Position numbers and translations under genes: made by a program. From Myxocyprinus asiaticus (Eukaryota > Chordata > Actinopteri > Cypriniformes > Catostomidae), in assembly GCF_019703515.2 (NCBI RefSeq), contig NC_059362.1, forward strand, positions 22,566,826-22,630,825: a stretch of 64,000 bases of DNA, read 5' to 3'. The stretch's first letter is position 1, and each line of letters starts with the position of its first letter. Of the stretch, positions 32,662-42,968 are shown in pieces. Below the pieces are notes generated by a model, which saw only the letters and a program-made list of their open reading frames with translations, had not been told where the DNA came from and searched no databases.

Positions 32662-34882
32662 TTGTTACCTTTTGCATTTAATTGCGCTGTATGCCCAAGT
32701 GGCTGCAGTACTCAAGAGCTCAGCAAGAGCGGTTTCCTTGTTCCCTGGGTCACGTATCCGGTGTGCATGGCCATCATCACGACCACCGTCCACCACTCTA
32801 TTTGGCGCTCCAGCGGCGGTCTCCCGCCCCTGAGCGCCCAGCTGTGGCACAAATCCGCCCCCGATGTGACAGTCTCCACGGGTCATGAGGACATGCCTCT
32901 TCCTCCCCCGTCCCAGGCTGTTCCGGGGGTGGTCACAAGGAGCCAGGTAAGTGCTTCGATGTCCTTAGACTCAGCACGGCCACGACGTGGTGTCGCACCT
33001 CAAGCTCTGCCCCACCGCGAGGCCCCACCTGCCGGTACGTCTGATGACGTTGTCCCTTTGGTCCCCCTTGCGCGGAACTTGGACGCATGGCTTGTGCTTT
33101 CCAATCCGTCGCAAGGGCTGGTCCGGACCGTCAGACTCGGCTGCGCGATTCACTTCGCCGGGCGTCTGCCCAGGTTCAGCGGTGTCCACTTCACCTTGGT
33201 GGAGGACAAAAACGCTGCTACCTTGCGCGGAGATCGCTACCCTCTTATGGAAGGGCGCGATAGAACCTGTCCCTCCAACTGAGATGAAGAAGGGGTTTTT
33301 CAGCCCCTACTTCATCGTACCGAAAAAAGGTGGTGGGTTGCGGCCAATCTTGGACCTGTGAGTTCTGAACTAGGCTTTACACAGACTCCCATTCAAGATG
33401 CTGACGCAAAAACGCATTCTGGCGAGTGTCCGACATCAAGATTGGTTCGCGGCGGTAGACCTGAAGGATGCGTACTTCCACATCTCGATCCTTCCTCGAC
33501 ACAGACCCTTCCTGCGGTTTGCGTCCTTCGGCCTGTCCCTGTCTCCTCGCGTCTTTACGAAGGTCGCAGAGGCTGCCCTTGCCCCGTTAAAGGAGGTGGG
33601 CATTCGCATTCTCAACTATCTCGACGACTGGCTAATCCTAACTCATTCTTGAGACATGTTGTGCACACACAGGGACCTGGTGCTCTCACACCTCAGCCGA
33701 CTAGGGCTTCAGGTCAACTGGGAAAAGAGCAAGCTCCTCCCGGTTCAGAGCATCTCTTTTCTCAGTTTGGAGTTGGACTCACTCTCCTTGACGGCGCGCC
33801 TTACAAACGAGCACACCCAGTCGGTGCTGGCCTGTTTGAAGGAATTCAAACTGAAAACAGTGGTTCCACTCAAAATTTTTCAGAGGCTCCTGGGGCATAT
33901 GGCATCCTCGGCGGTGGCCACCCCGCTCGGGTTGATGCATATGAGACCGCTTCAGCACTGGCTCCAGACTCGAGTCCCGCGATGGGCATGGCACCACGGG
34001 ACATGTTGCATGGTCATCACGCCGGTCTGTCACCGAATTTTCAGCCCTTAGACCGACCTCTCGTTTCTACGGGCAGGTGTTCCTCTAGAACTGGTCTCCA
34101 GGTGCGTCGTGGTCATGACAGACGCCTCCAAAATGGGCTGGGGTGCTGTTTGCAATGGGCACGCAGCCGCCAGCCTCTGGACGGGTCCGCGACTGCATTG
34201 GCACATCAACCGCCTCGAGGTGTTGGCAATTCTGCCCACCCTGCAGAGGTTTCGGCCATTGATCCAGGGCAAGCACGTGTTAGTTCAGACAGACAACATG
34301 ACAATGGTAGCATATGTCAACCGCCAAGACGGTCTGCGCTCTCGTTGTATGTCACAACTCGCCCGCCGTCTCCTCCTCTGGAGTCAGCAGCACTTCAAGT
34401 CGCTGCAAGCCACTCACATCCCGGGCAACCTCAACACTACAGCGGACACGCTGTCATGACAGGTTACCCTCAGGGGAGAGTGGAGACTCCACCCTCAGGT
34501 GGTCCAGCTGATTTGGAGTCGATTCGACAGGCAAAGGTGCACCTGTTTGCCTCCCAAGAATCCTCCCTACTGCCCGCTCTGGTACGCCCTGACCAAGGTC
34601 CCCCTTGGCATAGATGCGCTGGCACACAGCTGGCCCCCTGGCATGCGCAAATATGCGTTACCCCCAGTGAGCCTGCTTGCACAGACCCTGTGCAAGGTCA
34701 GGGAGGACAAAGAGCAGGTCATCCTGGTAGCACCCTACTGGGCCACCCAGACGTGGTGCTCGGACCTCATGCTCCTCGCGACAGCTCCCCCCTGGCAAAT
34801 TCCCCTGAGGAAGGACCTTCTTTCTCAGGGACGGGGCACCATCTGGCACCCGTGCCCAGACCTCTGGAATCTCCAGACCTAA
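32662..34882 (+). pseudogene. Reverse transcriptase / RNase H ORF of DIRS copy D3
   Basis: The frame starts at 32662; the RT N-terminus (LDAWLVLSNPSQGLVRTVRL, FSGVHFTLVEDKNAATL) is followed by a frameshift near 33215. It continues with EPVPPTEMKKGFFSPYFIVP and KKGGGLRPILDL, VDLKDAYFHISILPRHRPFL, and the catalytic NYLDDWLIL (Y-L-D-D at 33617-33628). RNase H follows with VVMTDASKMGWGAV, LEVLAI, LVQTDNMTMVAYVN and HIPGNLNTTADTLS. The C-terminal part at 34499-34882 reads CPLWYALTKVPLGIDALAHS and VAPYWATQTWCSDL. Stops lie at 33359, 33371, 33650, 34049 and 34457. A deletion has also shortened the region between LRF and FGLSLSP compared with D1. Catalytic residues are present, but the ORF is dead. 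Confidence 0.92.
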
Positions 34883-35380
34883 GCGGTCTATCACCCGCGG
34901 TGGTAGACACAATCACTCAGGCTAGGGCCCTCTCTATGAGGCACCTGTATGCCTTTAAGTGGCATCTGTTCGCTAAGTGGTGTTCTTCCCGACGCAAAGA
35001 CCCCCAGAGATGCGCAGTCGGATCAGTGCTTTCCTTCCTGCAGGAGAGGCTGCAAGGGAGGCTGTCCCTTCCACCTTGAAGGTGTACGTTGCCGCCATAG
35101 CAGCACACCATGATGCAGTCGACGGTAAGTCCTTAGGGAAGCACGACCTGATCATCAGGTTCCTGAGAGGCGCCAGGAGGCTGAATCCCTCCAGACCATG
35201 CCTCATTCCCTCATGGGATCTCTCTGTAGTTCTTCAGGGTCTACAGAGAGCCCCCTTTGAGCCTTTGCAGTCAGCCGAGCTTAAGGCACTCTCTTGAAGA
35301 CTGCCCTCCTGACTGCGCTCACTTCCATCAAGAAGGTAGGTGACCTGCAAGCGTTCTCTGTCAGCGAAACATGCCTGGAA
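33358..35380 (+). pseudogene. Tyrosine recombinase ORF of DIRS D3, overlapping RT/RNase H, C-terminus lost
   Basis: One frame stays open from 33358 to a stop at 35077, overlapping almost all of RT/RNase H in a different register. Its last 60 codons read TQARALSMRHLYAFKWHLFA, KWCSSRRKD and SVLSFLQERLQG, the N-terminal helices of the DIRS recombinase. The upstream ~500 codons are Ser/Pro/Gly-rich with no recognisable domain. After a frameshift near 35070 the recombinase continues with STLKVYVAAIAAHHDAVDG, IIRFLRGARRLNPSRP, then VGDLQAFSVSETCLE. There the copy breaks off (about 35380), losing the R, HxxR and Y residues. Overlap of recombinase and RT ORFs is known in DIRS elements; how much of the upstream frame is translated is unknown. 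Confidence 0.7.
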
Positions 35381-35594
35381 AAAATGAAGGGGAAAAGAGG
35401 CCACGACTGGGTTAAGCCTGTCTCTATCTTTTGGGTAGTCGACTTGTCCCCAAAAAGGGCCGTTCGACACTCATAAATATGTTGGGGGAGGTTACGTGTC
35501 GACCTGGTGTGCTGGCTATGAGGCACACAGTAGTCTGCCCCCCACACACCGCCAGTTCACGTAACACATTTCAGCCAGTTGTGGCGTTTCGTAT

Positions 35595-35706
35595 AGGGAC
35601 CCCTAGTGTCACTACATCGACACAATGTTGAGTGAGTGACAGATAGGGAACGTCATGGTTACTTGTGTAACCTCCGTTCCCTGATGGAGGGAACGAGACG
35701 TTGTGT
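35595..35706. repeat. DIRS D3 internal complementary region
   Basis: The first half (GTGTCACTACATCGACACAA to CAGATAGGGAACG) is the complement of the left end at 30796-30845. The second half (CGTCATGGTTACTTGTGTAA through GAACGAGACGTTGTG) is the complement of the right end at 35925-35980. The two halves overlap by a few bases at AACGT. In DIRS replication this region templates circle formation. It contains two hairpins: GGTTAC/GTAACC (35657-35672) and CGTTCCCT/AGGGAACG (35675-35695). Confidence 0.88.
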
Positions 35707-35749
35707 CCCTCCTGCCACAACGCTGAACTACCCGCTGAAATGGCTGGAC

Positions 35750-35980
35750 CTTATATCGGCTCCTCAGCATAAAACCTGAATGAGTGGTTGCATACCAGCT
35801 CCTTTTATACCCGTATGTCCGGGGGAGTGGCATGCAAATACCACTCGCCAATTTTCATTGGCCTTTTATCAAAGACCAGAGGTGTCTCGGGCTCCCAAGA
35901 GTGACCCCTAGTGTCACTACATCGATACAACATCTCGTTCCCTCCATCAAGGAACGGTAGTTACACAAGTAACCATGACG
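35750..35980 (-). repeat. DIRS D3 right inverted terminal repeat
   Basis: The complement of 35752-35926 matches the left repeat. The final ~55 bases (TCTCGTTCCCTCCATCAAGG, GTTACACAAGTAACCATGAC) are specific to the right end and are complemented in the internal complementary region. Confidence 0.9.
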
Positions 35981-36509
35981 TCTTCACTTGTCATTAGTCA
36001 TTTTATTGTCATTGTCATTTCTGAAGTACCACTGGTTTGGTTATATTTAATATTATTATGTTATTTGCCCCAGAGTGAAGACCTAGCATATTAAACTAAA
36101 TGTACAAAAGAACAAATCGTGTCCTGGATAGATTCAATATGGGACACAGCATTTCATATTTCAGTATGAGACTGCCCCATGTTATAAGAATAGCAACCTT
36201 AAACTATTCAAAAAATAGAGGTATGTATTATCTTTTTATGTAGTGACAGTCATGTAAATGCTAGTGACATAGTTTATAAGCATTACTCAGAAGGTTTGCA
36301 CCTATAAAATTATGTTGATGTAGTTTTTTAGTCTTAGTCAGAGAGCTGTCTACATGCATATCTGCTCCACCTCAACACCTGTTTCTGTTTGTCTCAATCA
36401 GAAGTGCTCACACTCCACCCTGTCAGTGCAGAGGTTGATTTTAAAAATACTTTTAACAAAGGAACATTAAAGCAACAAACATAGGATGATCATTAACCTT
36501 TAAAAATTG

Positions 36510-36510
<1 letters not shown>

Positions 36511-36557
<47 letters not shown>
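36511..36557. repeat. (CT)n microsatellite
   Basis: About 23 CT units with a TTT interruption near the start. Confidence 0.96.
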
Positions 36558-36560
<3 letters not shown>

Positions 36561-36619
36561 CATATACAAAAGCAGTTCTAGCAAAAAAATCCATTGTGCT
36601 ATGCTACTCTCCTTCCCTC

Positions 36620-36621
<2 letters not shown>

Positions 36622-36686
<65 letters not shown>

Positions 36687-36693
36687 TCTCTCA
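36622..36693. repeat. (CT)n microsatellite
   Basis: About 35 CT units with one CAC interruption near the end, only 65 bp from the preceding tract. Confidence 0.96.
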
Positions 36694-38067
36694 ACAAATA
36701 TCTAGTTTGAGTATTTCATGAATAATGTATTTAATCAGTGCATTGTCCCTGCATGGTGCTGCTCAGGGTTAAATTACAGAATGCTAGATTGAGAATTATT
36801 TCTCTCGAAGAAGGTTAAGAACCAGCTGTGTGGTGCAGAAGAAACATTCGAGTGCAAGTGTCTGGGCTAGCATCAAAATTTCTGCCCTGCATCTAATCAC
36901 TGTAAAAATATCCCAGAGCAATGTTTTAAACTGAATAGCTCTTAAGTTTAAACTAAACATGCCTTATCTGTCTCTCTTCACTAAGAGAACTTTTGAATTT
37001 ATGAAACATGTTGTTTGCATACAAAACCATTGTAAATTACTGCCAGAATAGCAGGTACACTGACTTTGCACTGCTGACTCAAAGTGCTGTTCAGGGAGCT
37101 CTGACTTAAACATCACTCTTTATGTAGGTGAATTAGTATTCATTAAAAAAAAATTACAGCTATGATGTGATGGACAGCTTAAGATCAGAAAAAAGGGAGA
37201 GAGAATAACAGATAAAGGGAGAGAAACAGTTAGTTAGGTTTGAAAATGTTATATGTTGAATCATCTCAAACATGAATATCTACACTCACTGAGCACATTA
37301 TTAGAAAAACCTGAACACTATTCATGAAATTATCTAATCAGCCAATCATGTGGCAGCAGTGCAATACATAAAATCATGTAGATACGGGTCAGGAGCTTCA
37401 GATAATGTTCACATCAATCATCAGAATAGGGAAAATCTCAGTGATCTCAGTGATTTCGACTCTGGAATGATTGTTGGTGCCAGACGGGCTGGTTTCAAGT
37501 GGTGTTCAAGTGTTTTTTTTTATTTTTTATAGTCGTTCAACCATATACAGTTAGTACAGTACACAGCGAAACGAGACAATGTTCCTCCAGGACCATGGTG
37601 CTACATAAAACAACATAGGACAAACACAGAACCACATGAGACTACACAGACTGAATAAGACCTACACATTCCTACATAAAGTGCACGTGCAAACATGTGC
37701 AAAAAGTACAGGATAGTACAATAATTACTAAAAAGGTAACAGGACAATAGGCACAGTAAAAGGCAGTGAGAGACAGTGCAGCACCGACCAGTACACATTT
37801 CTAATCTGAGTAGTGCAAAAAGATGACACTTCCTAAAAATGCCAAATGTAAACATAACATACTATGAAATAGTGTTCTATGGACATAGCAGTTACTGAGG
37901 TAGCAGCTAGGTATAAAGTGACAATGAATTAAGTGCAACTCTGGACATGTGCAAAAGTTGGATGGTGTACATGTGTGTGTGTGTCAGTCCAGTCTCTGAG
38001 TATTGAGGAGTCTGATGAGTTGGGGGAAGAAGCTGTTACACAGTCTGGCCGTGAGGGCCTGAATGCT

Positions 38068-39230
38068 TCAGTACCTTTTGCCAGATGGCAGGAGGGTGAA
38101 GAGTTTGTGTGAGGGGTGTGTGGGGTCATCCACAATGCTGGTTGCTTTGCGGATGCAGCGTGTGGTGTAAATGTCTTTGATGGAGGGAAGAGAGACCCCG
38201 ATGATCTTCTTAGCTGTCCTCACTATCCTCAGCAGGGCTTTGCGGTCTGAAACGGTGCAAGCCCTAAACCAGGCAGTGATACAGCTGCTCAGGATGCTCT
38301 CAATAGTCCCTCTGTAGAATGTGGTGAGGATGGGGGGTGGGAGATGTGCTTTTCTCAGCCTTTGAAGAAAGTAGAGACGCTGCTGGGCTTTCTTGAAAAT
38401 GGAGTTGGTGTTGAGGGACCAGGTGAGGTTCTTCGCCAGGTGAACACCAAGGAATTTGGTGCTCTTGACGATCTCCACAGAGGAGCCGTCGATGTTCAGC
38501 GGAGAGTGGTCACTCTGTGCTCTCCTGAAGTCAACAACCATCTCTTTTGTTTTGTCCACATTCAGAGACAGGTTGTTGGCTCTGCACCAGTCCGTCAGCT
38601 GCTGCACCTCCTCTCTGTATGCTGACTCATCATTCTTGCTGAAGAGACCCACCACGGTCGTGTCATCGGCGAACTTGATGATGTGGTTCGAGCTGTGCAT
38701 TGCTGCACAGTCGTGAGTCAGCAAAGTGAACAGCAGCGGACTGAGCACACAGCCCCGGGGGGCCCCAGTGCTCAGTGTGGTGGCGGTGGAGATGCTGTTC
38801 CCGATCCGGACTGACTGAGGTCTCCCAGTCAGGAAGTCCAGGATCCAGTTGCAGAGGGATGTGTCCAGGCCCAGCAGGTTCAGCTTTCCAATCAGATGCT
38901 AAGAAATGATTGTGTTGAATGCTGAGCTGAAGTCTATGAACAGCATTCGAACGTATGAGTCCTTTTTATCCAGGTGGGTGAGGGCCAGATAGAGGGTGGT
39001 GGCGATGGCGTCGTCTGTTGAAAGGTTGGGACGATACGTGAACTGCAGTGGGTCTAGTGAGGGGGGCAGCTGGGTCTTGATGTGCCTCATGACGAGCCTT
39101 TCGAAGCACTTCATGATGATGGGTGTGAGTGCGACGGGACAGTAGTCATTGAGGCAGGACACTGAAGACTTCTTCGGCACGGGGACGATGGTGGTGACCT
39201 TGAAGTACGTTGGAACGATGGCGCTGCTCA
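38068..39230 (-). pseudogene. LINE reverse transcriptase domain, broken
   Basis: The minus strand at 39180-38899 gives [48 protein letters not shown] and [13 protein letters not shown] (the first catalytic aspartate region). After stops and a shift, 38748-38068 gives [28 protein letters not shown] (the F-A-D-D catalytic motif), [19 protein letters not shown] and the thumb region through [20 protein letters not shown]. All core RT motifs are recognisable but not in one frame. The C-terminal arm matches the fragment at 51004-51260 only distantly, so two LINE families are present. Confidence 0.9.
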
Positions 39231-40854
39231 GAGAGATGTTGAAGATGTCGGTAAGAACATCCGCCAGCTGGTCTGCACATCCTCTGAGCGCTCTGCCAGG
39301 AATGTTGTCTGGTCCAGCAGCCTTCTGTGGGATGACTCTAGAGTTTTCCTCACATCAGCCGTGGTAAGACATAGCACCTGGTCGTTGGGAGGAGGTGTGG
39401 TCTTCCTCACTGCCATGTCGTTCTGTGCCTCAAACCAAGCATAGAAGTCATTCAGCGCATCTGGAAGGGAGGCATCATTGTCAACTGATGTTGTCCTGTA
39501 GTTGGTGATGGCCTGGATGCCCTGCCACATGCGCCGTGTGTCGCTGCTGTCCTGGAAGTGACTGTGGATTCTCTGGGCATGTGCACGCTTTGCCTCTCTG
39601 ATGGCCCGGGACAGTTTGGCCCTCGCTGTACTTAGGGCCACCATGTCACCTGCTCTGAAGGCAGAGTCCCGGGTCCTTAGCAGCGCACGCACCTCCGCAG
39701 TCATCCACGGCTTCTGGTTGGAGCGTGTGGTGATGGTCTTGGAGAAAGTGACATCATCAATGCACTTGCTGATGTAGCTGGTCACTGATGCTGTGTATTC
39801 CTCCAAGTTGGTAGAGCTACCATATGTTGCAGCCTCCCTGAACATGTGCCAGTCAGTATACTCAAAACAGTCCTGAAGAGCAGAGATGGCTCCTGCTGGC
39901 CAGGTTTTCATCTGCTTCAGAAGCAGTTTTGTGCGCCTGACGAGTGGTCTGTTTGCTGGGATTAGCATAACAGAGATGTGGTCTGAGTAGCCGAGGTGGG
40001 GGTGGGGCTCTGCCTGGTATGCGTCTGGGATATTTGTGTAAACAAGATCCAGCATGTTCGCCCGTCTCGTTGCAAAGTCCACATACTAATGGAATTTAGG
40101 GAGCACTGTCTTGAGATTCGCATGGTTGAAATCTCCGACGACAATAAACAGTCCGTCAGGGTGAGCATTCTGCAGTTCGCTAATAACCCCATACAGTTCA
40201 CAGATTGCTTCATTAGCATTAGCACTGGGGGAAATGTAAACTCCGGTTATAATGACAGTGGTGAATTCCCGTGGTAAATAAAAAGGTCTGCATCTAACAG
40301 TCACAAAGCGATGAGCAGTAGCTAGAGACTAGCATAGAGTTCTTGCACCATTCCATGTTGATGTAAACACACAAGCCACCACCGCAAGTCTTACCACACA
40401 GAGCTGCATTTCTGTCGGCACGAAACGAGGCGAGCCCATCTAGCTGAATGGTGGCATCCAGAACTTTGTCGCTGAGCAACGTCTCCATGAAAACAAAGGC
40501 ACAGCAGTCTCTAAACTCATGCCGCGTAGCCTGCTGGAGTCAGATGTAGTCCAGTTTATTGTCATTTGAGAGCAGGATAGACAGGAGAGCTGGCCGGCTT
40601 GGGTTTGTTTTTAGCCTAGCATGGATCCCTGCCCTCTTGCCACACTTCCGCTTCCTCGCACACCACTTACGACGTCCCCTGCCCCGGCCACCGGCATCAG
40701 GCGACGCCGAGGACTGGAGGCCTGGTCTCCGCAGCAAGCCGAGGTCGCGTAGCTTCTCCTGCAGATCATCATGCAGCTTGGTTGTTGCATGATTCTTGTA
40801 TTTGAGCAGTGTCTGGCAATAGTAAACACGAACACCGGTTGCTCCGATGTCCAT
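39228..40854 (-). pseudogene. LINE endonuclease domain and linker, broken
   Basis: From 40854 the minus strand encodes a short basic N-terminus ([20 protein letters not shown]), then the endonuclease fold in pieces: [66 protein letters not shown] and [18 protein letters not shown] and SDH are the Mg-binding and catalytic signatures of the APE-like endonuclease that nicks the target. The linker at 40082-39300 reads [20 protein letters not shown] and [18 protein letters not shown]. Stops or shifts lie near 40540, 40294 and 40085. Confidence 0.87.
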
Positions 40855-41262
40855 GTGCCGTAAAAGTCAGGCTAAGAAGCAAAAAATAGCACCTTTTTGG
40901 ATCTGGTGCTGCCGCTGCGTGCTACCACGCCGCCATCTTTGATCAATGTTGTATGTGGTTTGAGTATCTCTGTAACTGCTGATCTCCTGTGATTTTCATA
41001 CACAACAGTCTCTAGAGTTTACTCAGAATGGTGCCAAATACAAAAAACATCCAGTGAGTGGCAGTTCTGTGGACGGAAACACCTTGTTGATAAGAGAGGT
41101 CAACAGAGAATGGCAAGAGCTGACAGAAAGGCTATGGTAACTCAGATAAGCACTCTGTACAATTCTAGTGAGCAGAATAGCATCTCAGAATGCACAACAG
41201 CAGAATACTGTGTTGGGCACTTTATTAGGACCATAGTGTTCCTAATAAAGTGCTCAGTGGAT

Positions 41263-41389
41263 GTATCAAGTTGTAGGCATGGTAGTATCGCACATGATGA
41301 TGTGTAAACCTTGATTATCTCATTAAAGCTGTCTCTTCAAACATGCTGAGGGATGTGATATCACAGACCTCTCCCACACAGCTGGACCA
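41263..41389. other. Short spacer between Tc1-like relic and DIRS D4
   Basis: About 125 bp with no recognisable feature. Confidence 0.5.
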
Positions 41390-41543
41390 CCCCGATTCAG
41401 TCAAGCGCAATTAAGCCTGTTCGCTTCCCGGGAATCCTCCCACTGCCCGCTCTGGTACGCCCTGACCGAGGTTTCCCTCGGCACAGATGCGCTGGCACAC
41501 AGCTGGCCCAGGGGCCGTGCTAGTATGCTAGTATATAGTCCCT

Positions 41544-42605
41544 GTGCAAGATCAGGGAGGACGAGGAGCAGGTCATCCTAGTGGCACCCTACTGGCCCAC
41601 CCAGACTTGGGTCTCAGACCTCACAATCCTCGCAACAGCCCCTCCCTGGCGAATTCCCCTGAGGAGGATTCTCCTCTCTCAGGGACGGGGCACCATCTGG
41701 CACCTGTGACCAGACCTCTGGAATGTTCACATCTGGCCCTTGGATGGGACGCGGAACACCTAAGTAGCCTACCACCCATGATAAACATGATCACTCAAAC
41801 TAGGCTCCCTCTATGAGGCACCTATATGCCTTGCAGTGCCGTCTGTTCGCTAAGTGGTGTTCTTCCCGACGCGAAGACCCTCAGTGATGCGCAGTCGGTG
41901 CTTTCCTTCCTGCAGGGAGGGTGGTGGGACAGCTGTCCCCCCCACCTTGAAGGTGTATGTGGCCGCTATGGCGACGCACCACAATGCAGTTGACGGTAAG
42001 TATTTAGGGAAGCACAACCTCATCGTCAGGTTCCTTAGAGGCGCGAGGAGGTTGAATCCTCCCAGACCACGCCTCGTTCCATCATGGGATCTCTCCGTGG
42101 TCCTGCACGGAGCCCCGTTTGAGCCCTGGAGTCAGTTGAGCTAAAGGCAGTCTCTTGAAGACTGCCCTCCTGACTGAGCTCAAGTCCAACAAGAGGGTAG
42201 GGGACCTGCAGGCATTCTCTGTCAGTGACACGTGCCTGGAGTTTGGTCCGGAATACTCTCACGTGGTCCTGAGGCCCCGAATGAGCTATATGCCCAAGGT
42301 TCCCATGACCCCATTTAGGGATCAGGTGGGGAACCTGCAAGCGAAACTGTCCCAGGAGGAGGCAGACTCAGCCTTTTCGTTTCTGTGTCCGGTGCGTGCT
42401 TTGTGCATCTACTTGGATCACACGCAGAGCTTTAGAGGCTCTGAGCAGCTGTTTGTCTGCTTCGGAGGACAGTGGAATGGGAGCACTGCCTCCAAACAGA
42501 GGATCGCCCATTGGGACGTTGACACCATTGCTTTGGCATACCATGCCCAGGACGTGCCGCCTCCCTTGGGGCTTCAGGCACACTCCACCAGGAGTCACTA
42601 CATCG
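41544..42605 (+). pseudogene. Tyrosine recombinase of DIRS copy D4, broken and C-terminally truncated
   Basis: 41544-41816 is the same overlapping frame seen in D3 (SPEEDSPLSGTGHHLAPVTR, PMINMITQTR). The recombinase continues at 41854-42144 (TLKVYVAAMATHHNAVDG, IVRFLRGARRLNPPRP) and at 42155-42605 (TALLTELKSNKRVGDLQAF, SVSDTCLEFGPEYSHVVLRP, FRDQVGNLQAKLS, FLCPVRALCIYLDHTQSFRG). It reaches EQLFVCFGGQWNGSTASKQR and GLQAHSTRS. HSTR is the HxxR catalytic motif. Directly after it the sequence jumps into the internal complementary region, so the nucleophilic tyrosine is gone. Frame breaks lie near 41820-41930 and 42145. Confidence 0.85.
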
Positions 42606-42690
42606 ACACAACATTGAGTGAGTGACAGATAGGGAACGTCCTGGTTACTTTCGTAACCTCCGTTCCCTGATGGAGGGAAAGAGACATTGT
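42596..42690. repeat. DIRS D4 internal complementary region
   Basis: TCACTACATCGACACAACAT to AGATAGGGAACG, then TCCTGGTTACTTTCGTAACC and CGTTCCCTGATGGAGGGAAA, corresponding to 35610-35700 in D3. The two hairpins are conserved, although the second has one mismatch (AGGGAAAG). Confidence 0.85.
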
Positions 42691-42744
42691 GTCCCTCCTG
42701 CCACAACTCTGAACTACCTGCTGAAATGGCCATGGACCCTGTCT

Positions 42745-42968
42745 CGGCTCCTCAGCACAAAACCTGAATGAGTGGTTGCGAGCCAGCTCCTTTTAAACCA
42801 GTATGTCTGGGGGAGTGGCATGCAAATTCCACTCGCCAATTCCCATTGGCCTTTTCTCAAAGATCAGAGGTGTTTGGGGCTCCCAAGGGTGACCCCTAGT
42901 GTCACTACATCGACACAACGTCTCGTTCCCTCCATCAGGGAACAGAGGTTACGAAAGTAACCAGGATG
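42745..42968 (-). repeat. DIRS D4 right terminal repeat
   Basis: Complement of the DIRS left-type repeat, including an octamer (ATGCAAAT, 42820-42827). The TATA position reads CTTTTAAACC, so its TATA box has decayed. The right end carries GGTTACGAAAGTAACC. Confidence 0.85.

Larger units (their letters stand above)
30796..35980 (+). mobile_element. DIRS-like retrotransposon copy D3, full terminal architecture, coding decayed
   Basis: This 5.2-kb copy has left and right terminal repeats in inverted orientation and an internal complementary region near the 3' end that combines the complements of both extreme ends. That layout is diagnostic of DIRS elements, which replicate through a circular intermediate. 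Coding order is gag (31290-32650), RT and RNase H (32662-34882), and a tyrosine recombinase in an overlapping frame (33358-35380). The recombinase is cut off before its catalytic residues by a deletion near 35380. RT/RNase H carries five in-frame stops and one frameshift. No target duplication is seen. Non-autonomous now, but its ends look suitable for mobilisation in trans. Confidence 0.93.
35981..37282. other. Stretch with two long (CT)n tracts, no gene
   Basis: No recognisable coding sequence. Two separate pyrimidine tracts are listed below. Confidence 0.6.
37502..40954 (-). mobile_element. L2/CR1-group LINE, near full length, nested in the Tc1-like relic
   Basis: On the minus strand the element starts near 40950 (AAAGATGGCGGCGTGGTAGC), runs through an apurinic-type endonuclease and a reverse transcriptase, and ends near 37505 in an A-rich tail (seen on the plus strand as TTTTTTTTTATTTTTTATAG). 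Length (3.45 kb) and the endonuclease-RT order fit a single-ORF L2/Rex/CR1-type LINE. It copies its RNA directly into nicked chromosomal DNA. Frameshifts and stops are scattered, so it is inactive. The clade was judged from RT motifs by eye. Confidence 0.88.
37283..41262 (+). mobile_element. Tc1-like transposon relic split by a LINE
   Basis: CACTCACTGAGCACATTATT at 37283 and its mirror CTAATAAAGTGCTCAGTG near 41242-41259 are inverted ends, with TA on both sides (37281-37282 and 41263-41264). The outer parts are 37283-37500 and 40955-41262. The text breaks after GGCTGGTTTCAAGTG on the left and resumes with GTGGTTTGAGTATCTCTG on the right, so TGGTTT may be the LINE's target duplication. The right part encodes RADRKAMVTQISTLYN and SISECT, from the N-terminal half of a Tc1-type transposase. 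Without the LINE the relic is only about 0.5 kb and lacks the catalytic domain. Confidence 0.8.
41390..42968 (+). mobile_element. DIRS-like retrotransposon copy D4, 3' part only
   Basis: Homology to D3 begins near 41390 in the C-terminal part of the RT/RNase H ORF (CTGTTCGCTTCCCGGGAATC) and continues through the recombinase, the internal complementary region (42596-42690) and the right terminal repeat to about 42968 (AAAGTAACCAGGATG). Everything 5' of this, including gag and the RT core, is missing. The terminal words differ slightly from D3 (GGTTACTTTCGTAACC instead of GGTTACTTGTGTAACC) and match between internal region and right end, so each copy keeps its own matched pair. This copy retains recombinase parts that D3 has lost. 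Confidence 0.9.

Noticed and set aside
33358..35079. 573-codon frame as a novel host protein
   Set aside because: It lies wholly within a DIRS element, overlaps RT/RNase H and ends in a recombinase N-terminus.
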